Both the position numbers and the translations under genes were made by a program. Below are positions 11,121-23,893 of a stretch of DNA of 64,000 nucleotides, one piece after another (the first letter of the stretch is position 1; the number at the start of each line of letters is the position of its first letter). Below the pieces are notes generated by a model that saw only the letters and a program-made list of their open reading frames with translations, was not told the DNA's origin and did no database searches. The DNA comes from Cryptomeria japonica (Eukaryota; Streptophyta; Pinopsida; Cupressales; Cupressaceae): positions 372,890,998 to 372,954,997 of the forward strand of contig NC_081407.1 of assembly GCF_030272615.1 (NCBI RefSeq). Reading direction: 5' to 3'.

Positions 11121-12254
11121 TAAAACTGGCAGGTCGGTGTTTAAAAACCGACGTTTCAATTGCAAAGGCAAAATACTAGCATGTGAGGTTTTAAACCCCA
11201 ACATGCTAGCATAAAAGAAAAAATAAATCTCTGACAGGTCAGGGTTTAAAACCTGACTTGTTAGTGAAACAAAATTGACTAGCAAGTCAGGTTTCAAACC
11301 ATGACCTGTCAATTGCGAGTGCAAAAATAAAGCTTGCATGTCAGGGTTTGAAACCCGACATGCAACGTGAGGAAATTACATCCTCACATGCCAGGTTTCA
11401 AACCCTAACAATTGAGTTGGAGGAAGAGCATGAGTAACTTGCATGTAGGGGTTTGAAACTCGACATGTAAGTTGAGAATATTACATCCTCATATGTCGGG
11501 TTTCAAACCCCGACATGTGAGTTGGAAGATCTTAATAAACTAACCCACATGTTGGGGTTTGGAACTTGATATGTGATTCCTGAAATACTTTACTCATGTC
11601 GGGTTTTGAACCCCAACATGAAAGTCGAAAAGGCAAGAATAAAATAAAATAAAAAGCAAACCTAACACCGGGGTTTGAAACCAAAGACGAGGATTTTAGT
11701 AGGGTAAATAAGATGTGTCGGGGTTTTAATCTCGACATATCTCCTAGTAACAGAAAGAAAGAAAATACAACAAGACAAGGAAGGCAAACAATAAAAATCC
11801 TAGCAAAACCTTCCCACAAAAACTCAACGTAGAATAAATAAAAAGCAAAGAAGAAAACCCTACCTGTCACACATGAAAATAGTGGAGAAATTAATAAATT
11901 TGGATGGCAAAATACCAAGCACGCACGAGGAGGAGGAAAACAAGCTTAGAATGCCTCAATAGGAAGAAGAAATGACTAAAAATGGTGAAAAGATTGATTA
12001 AAAAGACATTTATAACTAACTAAAACATAAACATGAGTTGCAATAAATGCAACTTTTGTTGACAGGTGGGGTTTAAAGTCCGACCTGTCGAGACAAGACC
12101 CTGGCAGGTCGGACTTTTAAACCCGACCTACTAGCTCAACATAACTATAGGTTGGGGTTTAAAACCCGACCTGCCAGTTAGGCCAACTAGCACATCGGAC
12201 TTTAAAGTCCGATGTGCTGACTCAACTGACTGACATGTCGGGTTTTAAAACTTG
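11121..12254. repeat. Array of about 17 short hairpin palindromes (copy B)
   Basis: Same array as 312-1,446. Here it sits just upstream (minus sense) of the intact start of the E0 ORF at 10,990, with about 130 bp between. The unit near 11,349 reads GCATGTCAGGGTTTGAAACC then CGACATGC, while its copy A partner has the substitution in the other arm. Each copy has therefore lost different CpG sites. Confidence 0.85.
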
Positions 12255-12647
12255 ACCTGTTAGTAAAACAAATAAAATTTAAAAACTCAAAAAGGACTAA
12301 AACAAAAGACACGAAACAAAAAAATGTTTTATCAACAAGGTCGACTGGCCTCTCCCAGAGCCCACAAGGTATGAAGTAGACAAGTTTCATACGGTTACCT
12401 CACGATTTAGGCCGCGCCAAAATCGAGGACAACACTACACCTCCAGTCGAATTGTGCACATTATAAGTGAAACACTTATCTTTGGAGAAAACACCATCCT
12501 TATGTACCTAGCCAAAATTCCTACAACCTTTATCAAAATCCAACACCAAACTCCCAATGGTCTACTTTATTCTACTAACAATCACACCTTACTAATTGCA
12601 AAGAGGCAATCAACAATGATAAACTCCAATCTCCCCATAAGAAAAAA

Positions 12648-12732
12648 TGTTATAAATTAGGATATTAGGATACTAATCATTATAAAAAATATATAAAGTA
12701 AATAAGATGAGAATTATTCAAACATAAATTTA
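12648..12732 (-). mobile_element. Copia 3' LTR fragment (copy B)
   Basis: Left boundary of the minus-strand copia element that spans 12,648-19,840. The flank is AAAAA (12,643-12,647) against AAAAT after 19,840, a plausible 5-bp target duplication with one difference. The LTR is cut at 12,733, where the Ty3 fragment starts. Confidence 0.65.
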
Positions 12733-13279
12733 ACAGAGGTGCCTAGAGTGTCAGAGGGTGAAGGCATAGCATCATCATCCTATAGGTCTCTTGCAATCAC
12801 ATCTCATTCCCAAGTGGAAGTGGGACATAATTTCTATAGATTTTATAGTAGGGATACATATGTCTTCACATCGATATGATCCCATTATGGTTATAGTGGA
12901 CAAGTTGTCCAAGGTGGCCCACTTCTCTCCCATTAGATCTTTGTATACCTTTGCTTTGATAAAACACATTTTCATGGAGGATATTGTATGATTACATGAG
13001 ATACCTCGTAGGATTATATCATATCAGAACCCAATGTTTTCTTTTGCATTTTGGATGTCTCTACAATATGCATTGGGCCCCCAACTCAATTTTAGTTCTG
13101 CATACCATCCTGAAATCAACAGTTAGATAGAGAGAGTAATTAGGTGTTAGAGGACATGCTACACATGTATGTGATGAATTAACAGTCTCATTGGGAGGAC
13201 TATTTGTACCTGGTTGAGTTTTCTTATAACAATGGGTGTCATAGCTCTATTGGCATCCAACCTTTTTAGGCCTTGTATG
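12733..13279 (+). pseudogene. Ty3/gypsy integrase, 5'-truncated (copy B)
   Basis: Copy of 1,926-2,472 with the same truncation point and the same integrase motifs (IPKWKWDIISIDFIVG, DKLSKVAHFSPIRS). It ends at the GTATG target site (13,275-13,279). Confidence 0.85.
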
Positions 13280-14373
13280 TGTTAGCAAGAGACATTGTAT
13301 TGCTGTTTAGATGTTGTCATTGATGGCAACTGGAGTCAGATATCCAATCCACAGTTCATAATTCATTCATACCAGAAGTAAGACTAAGGTACAGTGAGAT
13401 AGAATAGTTTATCGGTAGTGTACAACAATTTGGTTGTTAAATCAGTTGTGTTGAGTATTTGGTATTGCAGAAGTAGGAGAAGTATTGTGGATGTGTAATA
13501 TGCCTTATTCTAGGTTTATGGCCTCTGGTGATGATTCTTGAATAAGTTGGAGGATCTAGTATACATGTTTTTGGTCAGAATAGTGTTCATCAGTAGTAAC
13601 GTGTGGAAATTCATTGTGCAGAGTAATTTTGGTGATTGTTTGTGTGTTCGAGGATGATAAGCTGACATATGGGAAGCATGTGGACAATTTTTTTTGGTCC
13701 GCATGATTGTTTTGGATCGAATTAAGATGACTTGGGTAACACGTTTTATTTGCGTGTTATGCATTTTTGGGCTGACATATAAAAGATTTGATGTTACGGA
13801 TATATATGAGCGATTGATTTGGTTATTTTTGATATCGGTGGTTGTGTGAAAAGTGTGTATGAGCGATTGTGTGGTGTTTCATGAGCGCTACCAAAGGATT
13901 TGTGATCTACAATTTATCATAACAACATAATAGAGCAGTGTTGCAAAATAGAGTATTTTGTGCTTAACCGGGATTGTTTTTGGCATTTATAGATGTTGTT
14001 TATCAGTTTAGATGTTCCAATTATTATTTGTAATCATTTTTAAGACATTGAGTCTTCCCTAGGGTTGTAGCCCTTCTTGTTTTTTGATTTGAGCAGTGAG
14101 CTCTAGGCAGTGTGCCTGAATGCATGTGCATTCACCTCATGTATTATTATTATACTTCTAACAAGGTATATTAATATTGTGGGTCTCAATCCCACCATGG
14201 TTTTTCCCTTGATCGAGTTTCCACGTAAAAATCCTGGTGTTATGGTTATTTTCTTTGTGTTTCTACACTCTACTTTTATTCATTTGCATTAAGTGGTTTA
14301 AAGGACAGATTAAGAATGTTAAAAATTACAAAACACTGATTCACCCCCCTCTCAGTGTTCCTTGACTCCAATA
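13280..14373 (-). mobile_element. Solo LTR, 1,094 bp (copy B)
   Basis: Same insertion as 2,473-3,566: identical length, identical site, and the same GTATG duplication (13,275-13,279 and 14,374-14,378). The shared insertion shows that the LTR was already solo before the 10.8-kb duplication. Confidence 0.9.
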
Positions 14374-14378
14374 GTATG

Positions 14379-14959
14379 TTCGACCATGTTGTACTCCTTT
14401 GAGTTGGGATCGTTTTGAAGATCGTGTTATTTTGGGTCCTAAGATACTTCAAGATATGGAGAAACAAGTAGTTTGTATTATAGAGAATTTTACCACAAGT
14501 TAGGACTGACAAAATAAGTATGCTAATGCCCATAGGATAGATTGCTAGTTTTTGGTTGGTGATCATATGTTTTTTAGAGTGCATCCTCGAAAGAGCCCCA
14601 TATATTATGGGAAAGGCTCTAAGGTGGTACCATATTTTGTTGGATATTTCGAGATCCTAGAGAGGATTGGTCTTGTTTCCTATCGTCTTACTCTGCCACC
14701 TAGCCTATCTCACATCCATGATGTTTTTCATGTTTTAGTGCTTTATAGGTTGAGAAGATGAAGCTTTATTTGGAGCCCACAAACATCCTTCAACATCAGA
14801 GACTAGCCATTAGGGGTCAAGATATAGAGCATGTAAGGGTCCAATGGGACTTGAGTGATGAGACTTTAGCCACATGGGAGGATGCTACATTGTTGAGAGA
14901 GTTATATCCCTATCTTTTTGTAGTCTTCCAAGAGTAAGCTTAGTCCTAGGAGGGAAGGA
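14379..14959 (+). pseudogene. Ty3/gypsy integrase C-terminus and chromodomain (copy B)
   Basis: Copy of 3,572-4,146 with a 6-bp insertion near 14,575 (an extra FR between VGDHMF and VHPRKS). The SHIHDVFHVLVLYRL motif and the TWED chromodomain end are retained. The frame is broken. Confidence 0.85.
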
Positions 14960-17900
14960 TGTAATGCCTCTCATGTTAGCATCTCGTTAGTTGCTTATTT
15001 TTATTTGAGATTGAACCTTCATGTGTTTTATTGTGACTGTGCGTATATCATTCTTTTTTATTGGTACCCATGAGTTGCATCCTTATTACGGTTATATTCT
15101 TTTGTTCATATGATATCATTGTGGATATGGTTAGTAGGATATATTGGTAGTTTAGTGATGATCATATATGTATGATGACTCTATGATGATGTGACATGAT
15201 GTTATACGATGATGTCTAGATATATTATGAGGATATTTTGGTTATATGGATGTTATGCAATTACTTGATGGTATCTTGTTGATGTTATGTTGATTCAGTG
15301 AGATGTGATGCTATTGACCAGGATTATTATTGTGATCTCGATTGGGGAATGTCTATTTAAGATTTCAGTTACATTATATTATATGTATATGTATGCACAA
15401 GTGTTTGCATGTTTTGGTTGATGTAGGTACCAAGCATTGACTCCACCTGGCTTCACAGGTTTGAGCATTCCTATATCCCCAAAGGTGGTTACAAGAGATA
15501 GCAAATTGGCCAAAATGCCACTTAACCTAGCCATTGTTCCTATTTTTGATAGTTTTTCCCATATTTTGTATGATTACACCTATGGTTACTGTTCTAGTAA
15601 TGTCCAGTTACCCTTATGCATCATTGTGAAAGCCCAGTAAAGACTGGTTGTGCGTTGTCAGTAATCGTTAATTATTGCTGTTTTAATATGCATATTAAAT
15701 GATATTTAATAATATAGTGGTATTCTAATATTTGAGTGTGAATTATGTCTTAATTGTATTTAATTTAATGAGATTATATAGTGTATTATCTTTTGGGAGT
15801 TTTAGGGAGTTTAACAGATTTAATAATTTTAATTTAATTTCTATTATTTATTTATTTTTCTCCAGAAAAGTTAGTTATATTAGGAGAATAGAGTTCATTA
15901 TCAACACTTAGTTATTTTTGTTCTCCTTCTTTTTAAAAACCTTCTTGGCAAAATTTTGAATGAATGATTGGGGGAGTTTGGATGCTTGCAAATTTGAGGG
16001 TAGAATCTTGAAGATTTGGTTTTTATCATTCTTTGTGCCTTCTAGATTTGGAGTGCTATCTTGAAGTGGCTGCTCCTCATTTTCATTTTAGAAGTTTTCA
16101 AATTGAAGGTGATTTTTATCAATTTCTCCATCAATTCTCAATCTTATTATTTGATTCTTGTTGCTAGTAGTTAGGAACCATATTTAGATTCTTTCTACTT
16201 TTGAGATTTTGTCTTTGAATTAAGTTTCAATTTTATTGTTTCAAAATTTGAATACCTTGTTTTTACAAAAAGGAACTCTACCCAATTTTTTGTGAATGCT
16301 TGAAAAGTTGTTTTAATTTCATATTTGGGGTGTTTTTCACCTATTTATTAGTGGATTTTAAGGAAATTGCAGTTGGGCATGTTTGAAAATTTGAGATCTG
16401 GAGGTCCATCAATGGTGGATGACCTCCAAGACTGGTTATTGGACTTTTAAGACCTTTTAGAAAAATTGAATTCAATTTTAAAATTGCTATTATTATCTAG
16501 AGATCTTGAATTATATAATTAAATTTCTTTTTATCAAATTGGGATCCATTACCTTGCCATTGTGACCATTTGAGTAATTGACTCTATATGTTGAAAGTGC
16601 ATTATTTTTATGAGATCTTTGTGTTGAATTATTTTGTTTTGGCATTGGCATGCATTTTTCTTCATTGTGAAATGAGATGAGCTTGGGTGTGGGTAGCTAG
16701 AGTCAATTAAAAGAGTGGCTCTAAGTGGGGGGCATGAGGCCCAAAGTGGTTGTTAGGGTAACTCAATGAGAGTAGGATTAATAAGTGATAACATGAATAA
16801 AATAATGGATAAACAAACTAAAAAGACAATTGGATGTGCCTTGTGTGTCGTGAGTGCTCGTAATGGCTAAAAACATATTGGGAAGGCCAAGCCATCCATG
16901 GGGTGCTGATCTGGCAAGATCGAGTCTCCTCGTCTTCATGAGGGAACTATTTGGTTTTGTATGAGCCATCCCTTCGAGCTATGAGATGATAATATTGTTT
17001 ATTGTTCTCTATTATCCAACCCCGTGTGGATTTAGTAGTGACCCATGGTGGGTTCATAACTTGGTATCATCCCTTTCATTGATTATGTATTGCATTTTTG
17101 TATTCTTGAGATGTCGTGTGTGCTTTGTGCATGATGTGAGTGTAAGCCATTATGTTCTTGATTGAATTTCTTGAATGTTTGAGCTTTGTGACTATCTCCA
17201 TGAGCACTATGGGGTTGGAACCTATGGGTTCCACATGGTTTGGTGGCATTGCCAACCATCGTTGGGGATCGATGGACTTGCTTGTAAGCACCTTGGAGGA
17301 CTTCTTCACCTTCCCCAACATTTGGCCTTATTCATCTCTCTTCATTGCAAGATGTTACATGAATGTAATTTGATACAAGCATTGGAATTATTGATCGAAT
17401 ATATTTTAAGAACAATCCAATTGGATATTGATGTAATGGAAATGAATGATTACAAATTAGAGTGGACTTTAGTGGACCAGTGTTGGAACCTGCCACTGAT
17501 CATGCTTATGTATGCTATCTTTGATGTATAACCATGATGTTATGTTAGGAACACTTTCTTTGGTACTTAAAATGAATGTATTTATTTTATTTAGATGTTT
17601 GAAGTTTGATTTAGTCATCTCCTTTTGGAATCATGAAACTTGATTAGGTCCTTGTAGGATTGGGCTCTTTTGAGCCAATTCGAGCTTGTTTGGAACCAAT
17701 CAGTGAGTGCATATTGGAATCCTATTGTAATTTTTGGATGTGTATGACTATCGCGAGTTCATATGTGCTAGATTTGGTAGTGTTGGGTTGAGTAGTGGTA
17801 AAATGAGTCCACTCAGACTCTGCCTTGTCTTGTAGAAGCTATCTTGTGACCCGATGTTCCCAAACTTGACCCATTTTCTCACCTTTTTCCCATTTTCTCT

Positions 17901-18675
17901 AAAATTTGAGATTATTTTTGAGTTACAACTTCGATGAGGGGTTTAGTGCATCCAAGTGTTTGTATATCCTATCCGGGAAACTTAATTTGGACAAATACGC
18001 ATTTCAAGGATGACAATGCAAGTTCACCAGTCTGGAGGACATCAACACATCCCAGGGACTACAACACAACCCCAAGATACCTGCACATTTTAATGACACT
18101 ATTATGCTATGAAGGTGTCCTTCTATCTCTCTAATGTCTATGGGGGACACTTGGTTGTTGTTAGAGAGCCTTCAGTTGCCCGTTCGGTCCGGGGGTGTTT
18201 TCGAGAGTTTAGAGCATCAATTTAACCTCATTTTAGATGTGTTGTGAAGGTAGCTATACTAGGGAACCCTTAGATGTGTCTTGGGCAAGTTTTTTATGAG
18301 TTTAGTAGGTGTTATGGGTTTCTATTTATAATTAGGGTTTCAATAGTGCCCATCCATGACACCTAGGACTTAGTAGTTTATACTAATTGTTGAATCAAGT
18401 TTGGAGACTTGGGGAATGGTTTTGTGTGAGCCTAAACACATCTCAGACCCTTACCTAGGGCTTGTTTTACCTTCACCCTTGTACTTTATATATTTGGGTT
18501 CTTAAGCCTTTTGCTTGTGTGAAGTTGTCTATCGACCATTGACCTCACCTTGAAGTTGAGCTTAGTTTTTGCATATGATATGTATGTTCACACTTAATAA
18601 CTTAAAAAAAATATTTATGTGTTTACCTTGTGTCTTTTTCTTATATCCTCTTGGGTTCCTTTATGATGTGTTACA
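14960..18675 (+). mobile_element. Ty3/gypsy 3' LTR, about 3.7 kb (copy B)
   Basis: Copy of 4,147-7,859 with TGTAATGCCTC and ...GTGTTACA ends. It is 3,716 bp long. Nothing else was found inside it. Confidence 0.75.
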
Positions 18676-19307
18676 TCAATAATTATCAAATTGCAAGTAA
18701 AATGGTATTTGATTGAATTTCCATGTCCAAGGGTTGTGAATTCTATTTTCCTTTGACTAGCTAAAGAACTTTTCTACTCATAAAGACATGCAATTTAATA
18801 AAGAGTTTAATACTTTGACTTTAAATACAATCAATGGAAGCCCCAATTTTTAAAACCTAAAATCAAGCCAAATAAAATTAAAATTCATTTGATGATTGCA
18901 AATCTCACATATCCTTCTAAAGAGACATAACATTAAATGTTCAAAAGGACTTGATCTAGTAATAGAAGCACAATATTCTATAGAGTTGATACTTAAATTT
19001 TGTGATACTTTAATTATATAATAATGAAATAATTTTAATTAATTAGACTACAAAATGCAATATTGAATTAACAAGCATCATGCCCCACCTACAAATCAAA
19101 TAGTTTGCAATCACAATCCTAAGCTATGTGAATATTTTAGAGGGGAAAACATTTGAAATTTTCATGAAGATATCAATAGATATATTCCACAATTTTTGTT
19201 TCACACATGTTCATTGAGCATAAATAGTTTTCCTATCATGTTCAACATGTCTTTGAGTACAACCTGTCAAAATGATTAGTATCTTGCCTAACGCACTTTG
19301 ATACCAT
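18676..19307 (-). mobile_element. Copia internal remnant and primer-binding site (copy B)
   Basis: Copy of 7,860-8,490. The primer-binding site complement (TGGTATCAAAGTG; 19,295-19,307) abuts the LTR. The internal coding sequence is too decayed to name. Confidence 0.6.
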
Positions 19308-19840
19308 TTTAGAAATTAGGATCTTAGGATACTAATCATTATAAAATAAATATAAAATAAATAAGATGATAAACATACAAGCATAAATTTAATGCATGAC
19401 ATAAGATATATATGGGGAGACCCTTTTTGAGTAAAAAAACCCATAGAACATCATTTTATTAAAACACTTACAAAATATAATCTATTAAATATATACTAAA
19501 CTTGGGGATACTTCTCTTTACTTCCACATGGCCAATAACACATTCTATGCATTATGATATAACTTCACTATAAAAATTCAAATTCACCTCCTCTCAAATG
19601 AGAGAGAACCTCCTTAAATATATGAGGAAAGGTGGAAAAATACCTAAAGGGGTATTAGTCACACCTTTTCAATAACCCCCATTAATTAATAATTTAATAA
19701 AATCTAATAGTTATTAGAATATAATTATTTTAAATGGGGCATGCTTAATAAATCATATAATATATAATATTCTATAACCTTATATTAGAACAATATAAAT
19801 TTAATGAGGGTATGACCCCTAATAACATTATGATCTAACA
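19308..19840 (-). mobile_element. Copia 5' LTR, full length (533 bp)
   Basis: On the minus strand it starts TGTTAGATCATAATG (from 19,840) and ends ...CCTAATTTCTAAAA at 19,308, ancestrally TAACA; copy A keeps the original TGTTAG on the plus strand. The primer-binding site follows directly. This fixes the outer edge of the copia element and its minus orientation. Confidence 0.75.
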
Positions 19841-20688
19841 AAAATGCCATTGCCCAATAATGGAGGCCGAATGCTCATCCCTAGCTATTGGAATGTTTGA
19901 CAACCAACAAAATGCATATTACTCACCCAATTGACCACACTTCTAATCACCCATTCTAAAATTAAATATGGTGCCCATAATTGTTATTATTAACACTAGC
20001 AATGCATGGAAATGCCAATTCAACACAATAGAATATCCACATCCAACAATATGGGTTATTTCATTCTATAATCTCCCTCAATCATGGCATCCCATAATAA
20101 AATCTTGTCTTTATGTGCAAATGACACCTAAAACAATAATCAAGAGATAAATCCTTGTCTTAAAATTGGAGAACTATACTTTTTCATTTGCTTGCAAACC
20201 TTTCACAAATTACCAAATTTCAACTTGCAAAGAAGATATATCCTTCTCGCACCCAAAACTTTGAAATCTAATGTAATAGGTGCACTTGTGAATTTTTTTT
20301 GAATCCACCAGGTTGGCTGAAATGAGTCTTCATTTCATCAACCAAGAAATAACTCAAGGGTTTTTATCCTAGGGCTTGATCTCACAAAAATTTTCAAAAC
20401 TCATAAAAGAGAATAAAACCCAACACATGCAAATAATCTTTTAGATCCCTTTTTATCTCCCGATAGAACTTTCTTGAAAGTTCTTTTAAATTTCTCTCAA
20501 AATATATCATTAAAGTAGTTTTATAAAGCGACTTTATAATATTTGCTTTTTAGATCACTTAAGCTAATTTATTGAACAAATTTATTTAATTAATTAATTT
20601 ATTCCCTATCAAAACCCAAAATTAACCGAGGGAAAACAAATGAGCCAAAAGGAACACTTTTGGCTACTTAGCAGAAGGGGGCATTACA
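19841..20688 (-). mobile_element. E0 5' LTR or leader, outer part
   Basis: On the minus strand this begins TGTAATGCCCCCTTCTGC at 20,688, the usual TGTAATGCC start of plant Ty3/gypsy LTRs. It would continue, once the nested copia (12,648-19,840) is removed, into 12,647 and the palindrome array. I did not find a convincing LTR end or primer-binding site, so whether the array is in the LTR or in the leader is open. Confidence 0.4.
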
Positions 20689-20691
20689 AAA

Positions 20692-20782
20692 CGCACACAC
20701 ATACACACTATATATAGACACACCCACACACACACATGTATTTGTATGAGTGTATGTATGTGTACACACACATATATATGCA
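20692..20782. repeat. Compound CA/TA microsatellite
   Basis: Interrupted (CA)n and (TA)n runs with CACACACACACA cores, just outside the TGTAATGCC terminus. Simple sequence with no other content seen. Confidence 0.85.
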
Positions 20783-20999
20783 AAACATTTTTTATTGAAA
20801 ATGTACAATGAAGTGCATGTCATGAAAATAAATAAATTGAGAAATAAAAATATATATATTATAAAATATAATTTAATTGTAATATAATATAATAAAAAAT
20901 AATTATATAATTAAAGGTGTAGTTGTGTCAATTTGCCTTAAATTTTAAAAACTTGAACAATAGTTGTGCAATGTGATTGCATTACTTAAAAAAACTAAA

Positions 21000-23893
21000 G
21001 GTGCTTTTTTTGGACGTTTTGATTGGAGTCTTTACAGAATCTATCAAAATCATTAGAGAAAAATTCATCGCTATTATCAATCATCAAACATTTAATTTTC
21101 TTTCCAGTTTGCAACTTAACCATTGCTTTCAATTCTTTTTAAATTGACTGAAAACTTCAGATTTACTCTTAAAAAAATCAAACCCATGTCCTACTAAAAT
21201 CATCAATAAATGAAACATAATATGTGGATTTTCCAATGGAAGGAACATTTATAGGACCAATCACATCAGAATGAAGAAGATCCAAAACACCACAAGATTT
21301 ATGAGAACTTAAGTAAAATTGAATGCGGTTTTGTTTTCCATAAATTGAATGCTCACATAAATAAAAGTCAAGATTACAATCATTCAAACCTTCAATAAGG
21401 TTTTTAATTTTTCAAGGTCCTTAGACCCTTTTCTCCAATGTGGCCAAGTCTTTGGTGCCCAAACATAGTCTTCTCTGTAGGTAACTTTGCTTAGAAGAAA
21501 GAGCACCCTTAGGTACCCAAAAGCCATGTCCATCTGCTGAAGGTGAAACCCTCAAATCTTCAGACGAGGTATCCACAAATTTACTTTTTAGAGAAGTGCT
21601 ATTACACTCAACAATGTATGCCTCTAGCTTATACAAAGTGCCAAACCTAACCCCTCTAGCAATCACCATAGCACCTTTAATCATCTTACATCTTGTACCA
21701 AAAAAGACTATCTGCACATCCAGATCTATCAGTTTGCTCATAGATAATAAATTTCATTTTAATCTAGGGATATGAAACACATCAGTGATCTTTTTTAATG
21801 TACCATTAGGAAACTTGATCCTAACTTTACCATGACCGACAATATCTAAATATGAATCATCACCCAAGTACATCTAACCTCTGGGTGATACCATAATATT
21901 GGGTTACACTTTTTGGCCAAATTGACATTGAAATCAACATTTTGCATTAGGTCTTTACTTTCTAAATCCTATAGTAGCTAAACCATTAAGAATTTGAAGA
22001 TGAAGTAAACTACTAATTTGTGAGTTTTTTCATATAGATTTTAATAATATATTTTTAAAAATAATTAAAAAATAATTATCCATTTTGTTATGTAACTTTT
22101 AATAACTCAATATTTACAGTAATCAAAATTTTTTAGAAGTGATATTTATTTGGTAATGAATAACATTTTTTATTGCAAGAAGGAAATTATAATTTTTGAA
22201 ATATTGAATTGTCAAACCAATATCTAATGAATCAATATTTTTCATAGTATTTTGTTACATATATTTTTTTTAGTTAATTTTTGAAGACAAAGTAATTGTA
22301 ATTTGGACAGAGGTGTATTCTATAATGCATCCTTTTTTGTATGAATTTGAATAAACTTCTTCTTTTTGTGTTGAAATGGGGATATCAATACATAGGGAAA
22401 ATATATTTTTTACAATTTTTTTTCTCTATTTTTCAAATTTTCCACATGTGTGAAACACAATTCTTAATGTTTGATGAAAAACCTACATTCACAAGAAATA
22501 AAACATAAATATATTAAAAATTATACTATTTGGAAGCTTATAATAATGACTAAATACTTAAACAAAATAAAACTTCCAAAAGAATTCATTTGACCCTCCA
22601 AAAGCTAATGTAAAAGTGGTTTTTAATCATCATTTTGATAGGTGGGAAGGAGACTCCATTACGGGTATGATTTAGAAGTAGAGAGAATATATCTGATCTA
22701 AGAGCCTTTGATCTAACTCTCCTCAATTGATTACTTCAAATGGGACATCTTAAAGCTTAAATAATTATATTTTCTAAAAAATGTATGATTTCAACAAAAA
22801 TCAAGATGTACCAAAAAGTGTAACCTAGTATTGTGGTATCACCCTTCCATTAAATTATTCATATTTAGAAAGCCAATCTCTATTGGAAGTCATATAAAAA
22901 GATGCACATGAGCCAATTAACCATACACTGTTACCTGCTTGAGTAGCCAAAGCTGCAATGAATGCATCATCATCTTCCTTCTCGGAGTTAGTATCAAAAT
23001 CAATTTTCTTTTTTTTCTTCTTCTTTTCTTCTTTGAAGTCCTTACAGATGTGACCTAATTTACCACAATACCAACAAATGACTTTGGACTTTCCAGGAGA
23101 TTTCGATCTCCCTCTGGTTGGACTTATTATGCTTCTCATTCTTCTTTCCTTTTTCCTTAGGTCTTCTACGAATAGTTAGGGCTTCCTTCAAACTGATGGA
23201 TACCTTCCTCTGCATCTCTTCACCAAGTAGGGCATCCATCAGATCTTCATACTTGAAAACAACAAAAGTACTACCAATAGCCATAACAAGAGAATCCCAT
23301 GAATCAGGCAAAGAAAAAAGCAAGAGCTGGTATTTCTCATCTTCGTCCATCTTAACACCAATAAATATCAATTGAGCCACCAAATATTAAATGATTCTAG
23401 GTGGTCTATAATTTGTCCACCCTCTTCCATTCTCAAGAAATATAATTTCTTCCTTAAGAAAATTTGATTCAATAAAGATTTTTCTTGATACATTTCACCA
23501 AGCTCAGTCCATAGCTTCTGTGCAGAGTTCTCTTTGTGGATATTGATCAAAATAGAGTCTGCCAAGCACAATTAGATTAGACCCTTGTCTTTTCAGTCCA
23601 TAACATCATACTGAGTAGCCACAGTAGGATTTGCAGGTCTTAAGACATTCGCATCAACAACATCCCATAGATCTTGATCTATTAGCAGATCTTCCATCTT
23701 CAGCTTCCACATCTGAAAATTACTTCTAGAAAATCTCTCCACCTCTATTCTCCTTGAAAAAATCGGCATCTGAAAATTCCTACAAAAAGATCTATAAGTA
23801 TCTTTTACACAAGCTCCCACTCAAATCTAGATTAGTTAAAAAAACCCAACCACCCACAATTCAAACCAAAGCTGATTAGACTCTGATACCACT
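21000..23893 (-). pseudogene. Ty1/copia gag-pol remnant, 3'-truncated
   Basis: Read on the minus strand: primer-binding site TGGTATCAGAG (23,891-23,881), then GAG (NFQMWKLKMEDLLIDQDLW, LHKENSAQKLW, YQEKSLLNQIFLRKKLYFL-type), a CCHC zinc knuckle (CWYCGKLGHICKDF, 23,07x), then the protease region, where the expected D-S/T-G reads IGSCAS. After a 962-bp insertion the pre-integrase and integrase start follow (VYLGDDSYLDIVG, GHGKVRIKFPNG, SKLIDLDVQIVF, DLLHSDVIGPINVPSIGKS, YYVSFIDDFSRTWV, a decayed TDNGGEF-like motif), and then the sequence stops near 21,000. The RT, RNase H and 3' LTR are missing. Stops and frameshifts are present throughout. Confidence 0.9.
21883..22844. mobile_element. MITE-like element with 33-bp inverted ends
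   Basis: The two ends are inverted copies: GGGTGATACCATAATATTGG then GTTACACTTTTTGG at 21,883, and the complement of GGGTGATACCACAATACTAG then GTTACACTTTTTGG ending at 22,844. The 962-bp interior is AT-rich and has no ORF. It lies exactly between the protease part and the YLGDD part of the copia polyprotein, which confirms that it is an insertion. No clear target duplication is visible, so the superfamily is undecided. Confidence 0.7.

Larger units (their letters stand above)
10810..19475. repeat. 10.8-kb tandem duplication, copy B
   Basis: This is the second copy of the unit in 1-8,659. It is the better reference copy because its right-hand copia LTR continues intact to 19,840, where the LTR terminus and a near-matching target site are visible. 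Many differences from copy A are C/T or G/A changes at CpG positions (compare the bases around 2,047 with those around 12,854), as expected from methylation-driven decay after duplication. Confidence 0.95.

Noticed and set aside
1-19475. One LTR retrotransposon with 8.7-kb LTRs
   Set aside because: The repeated segment contains nested elements in both orientations, and its right junction falls inside a copia LTR, so it is a segmental duplication.
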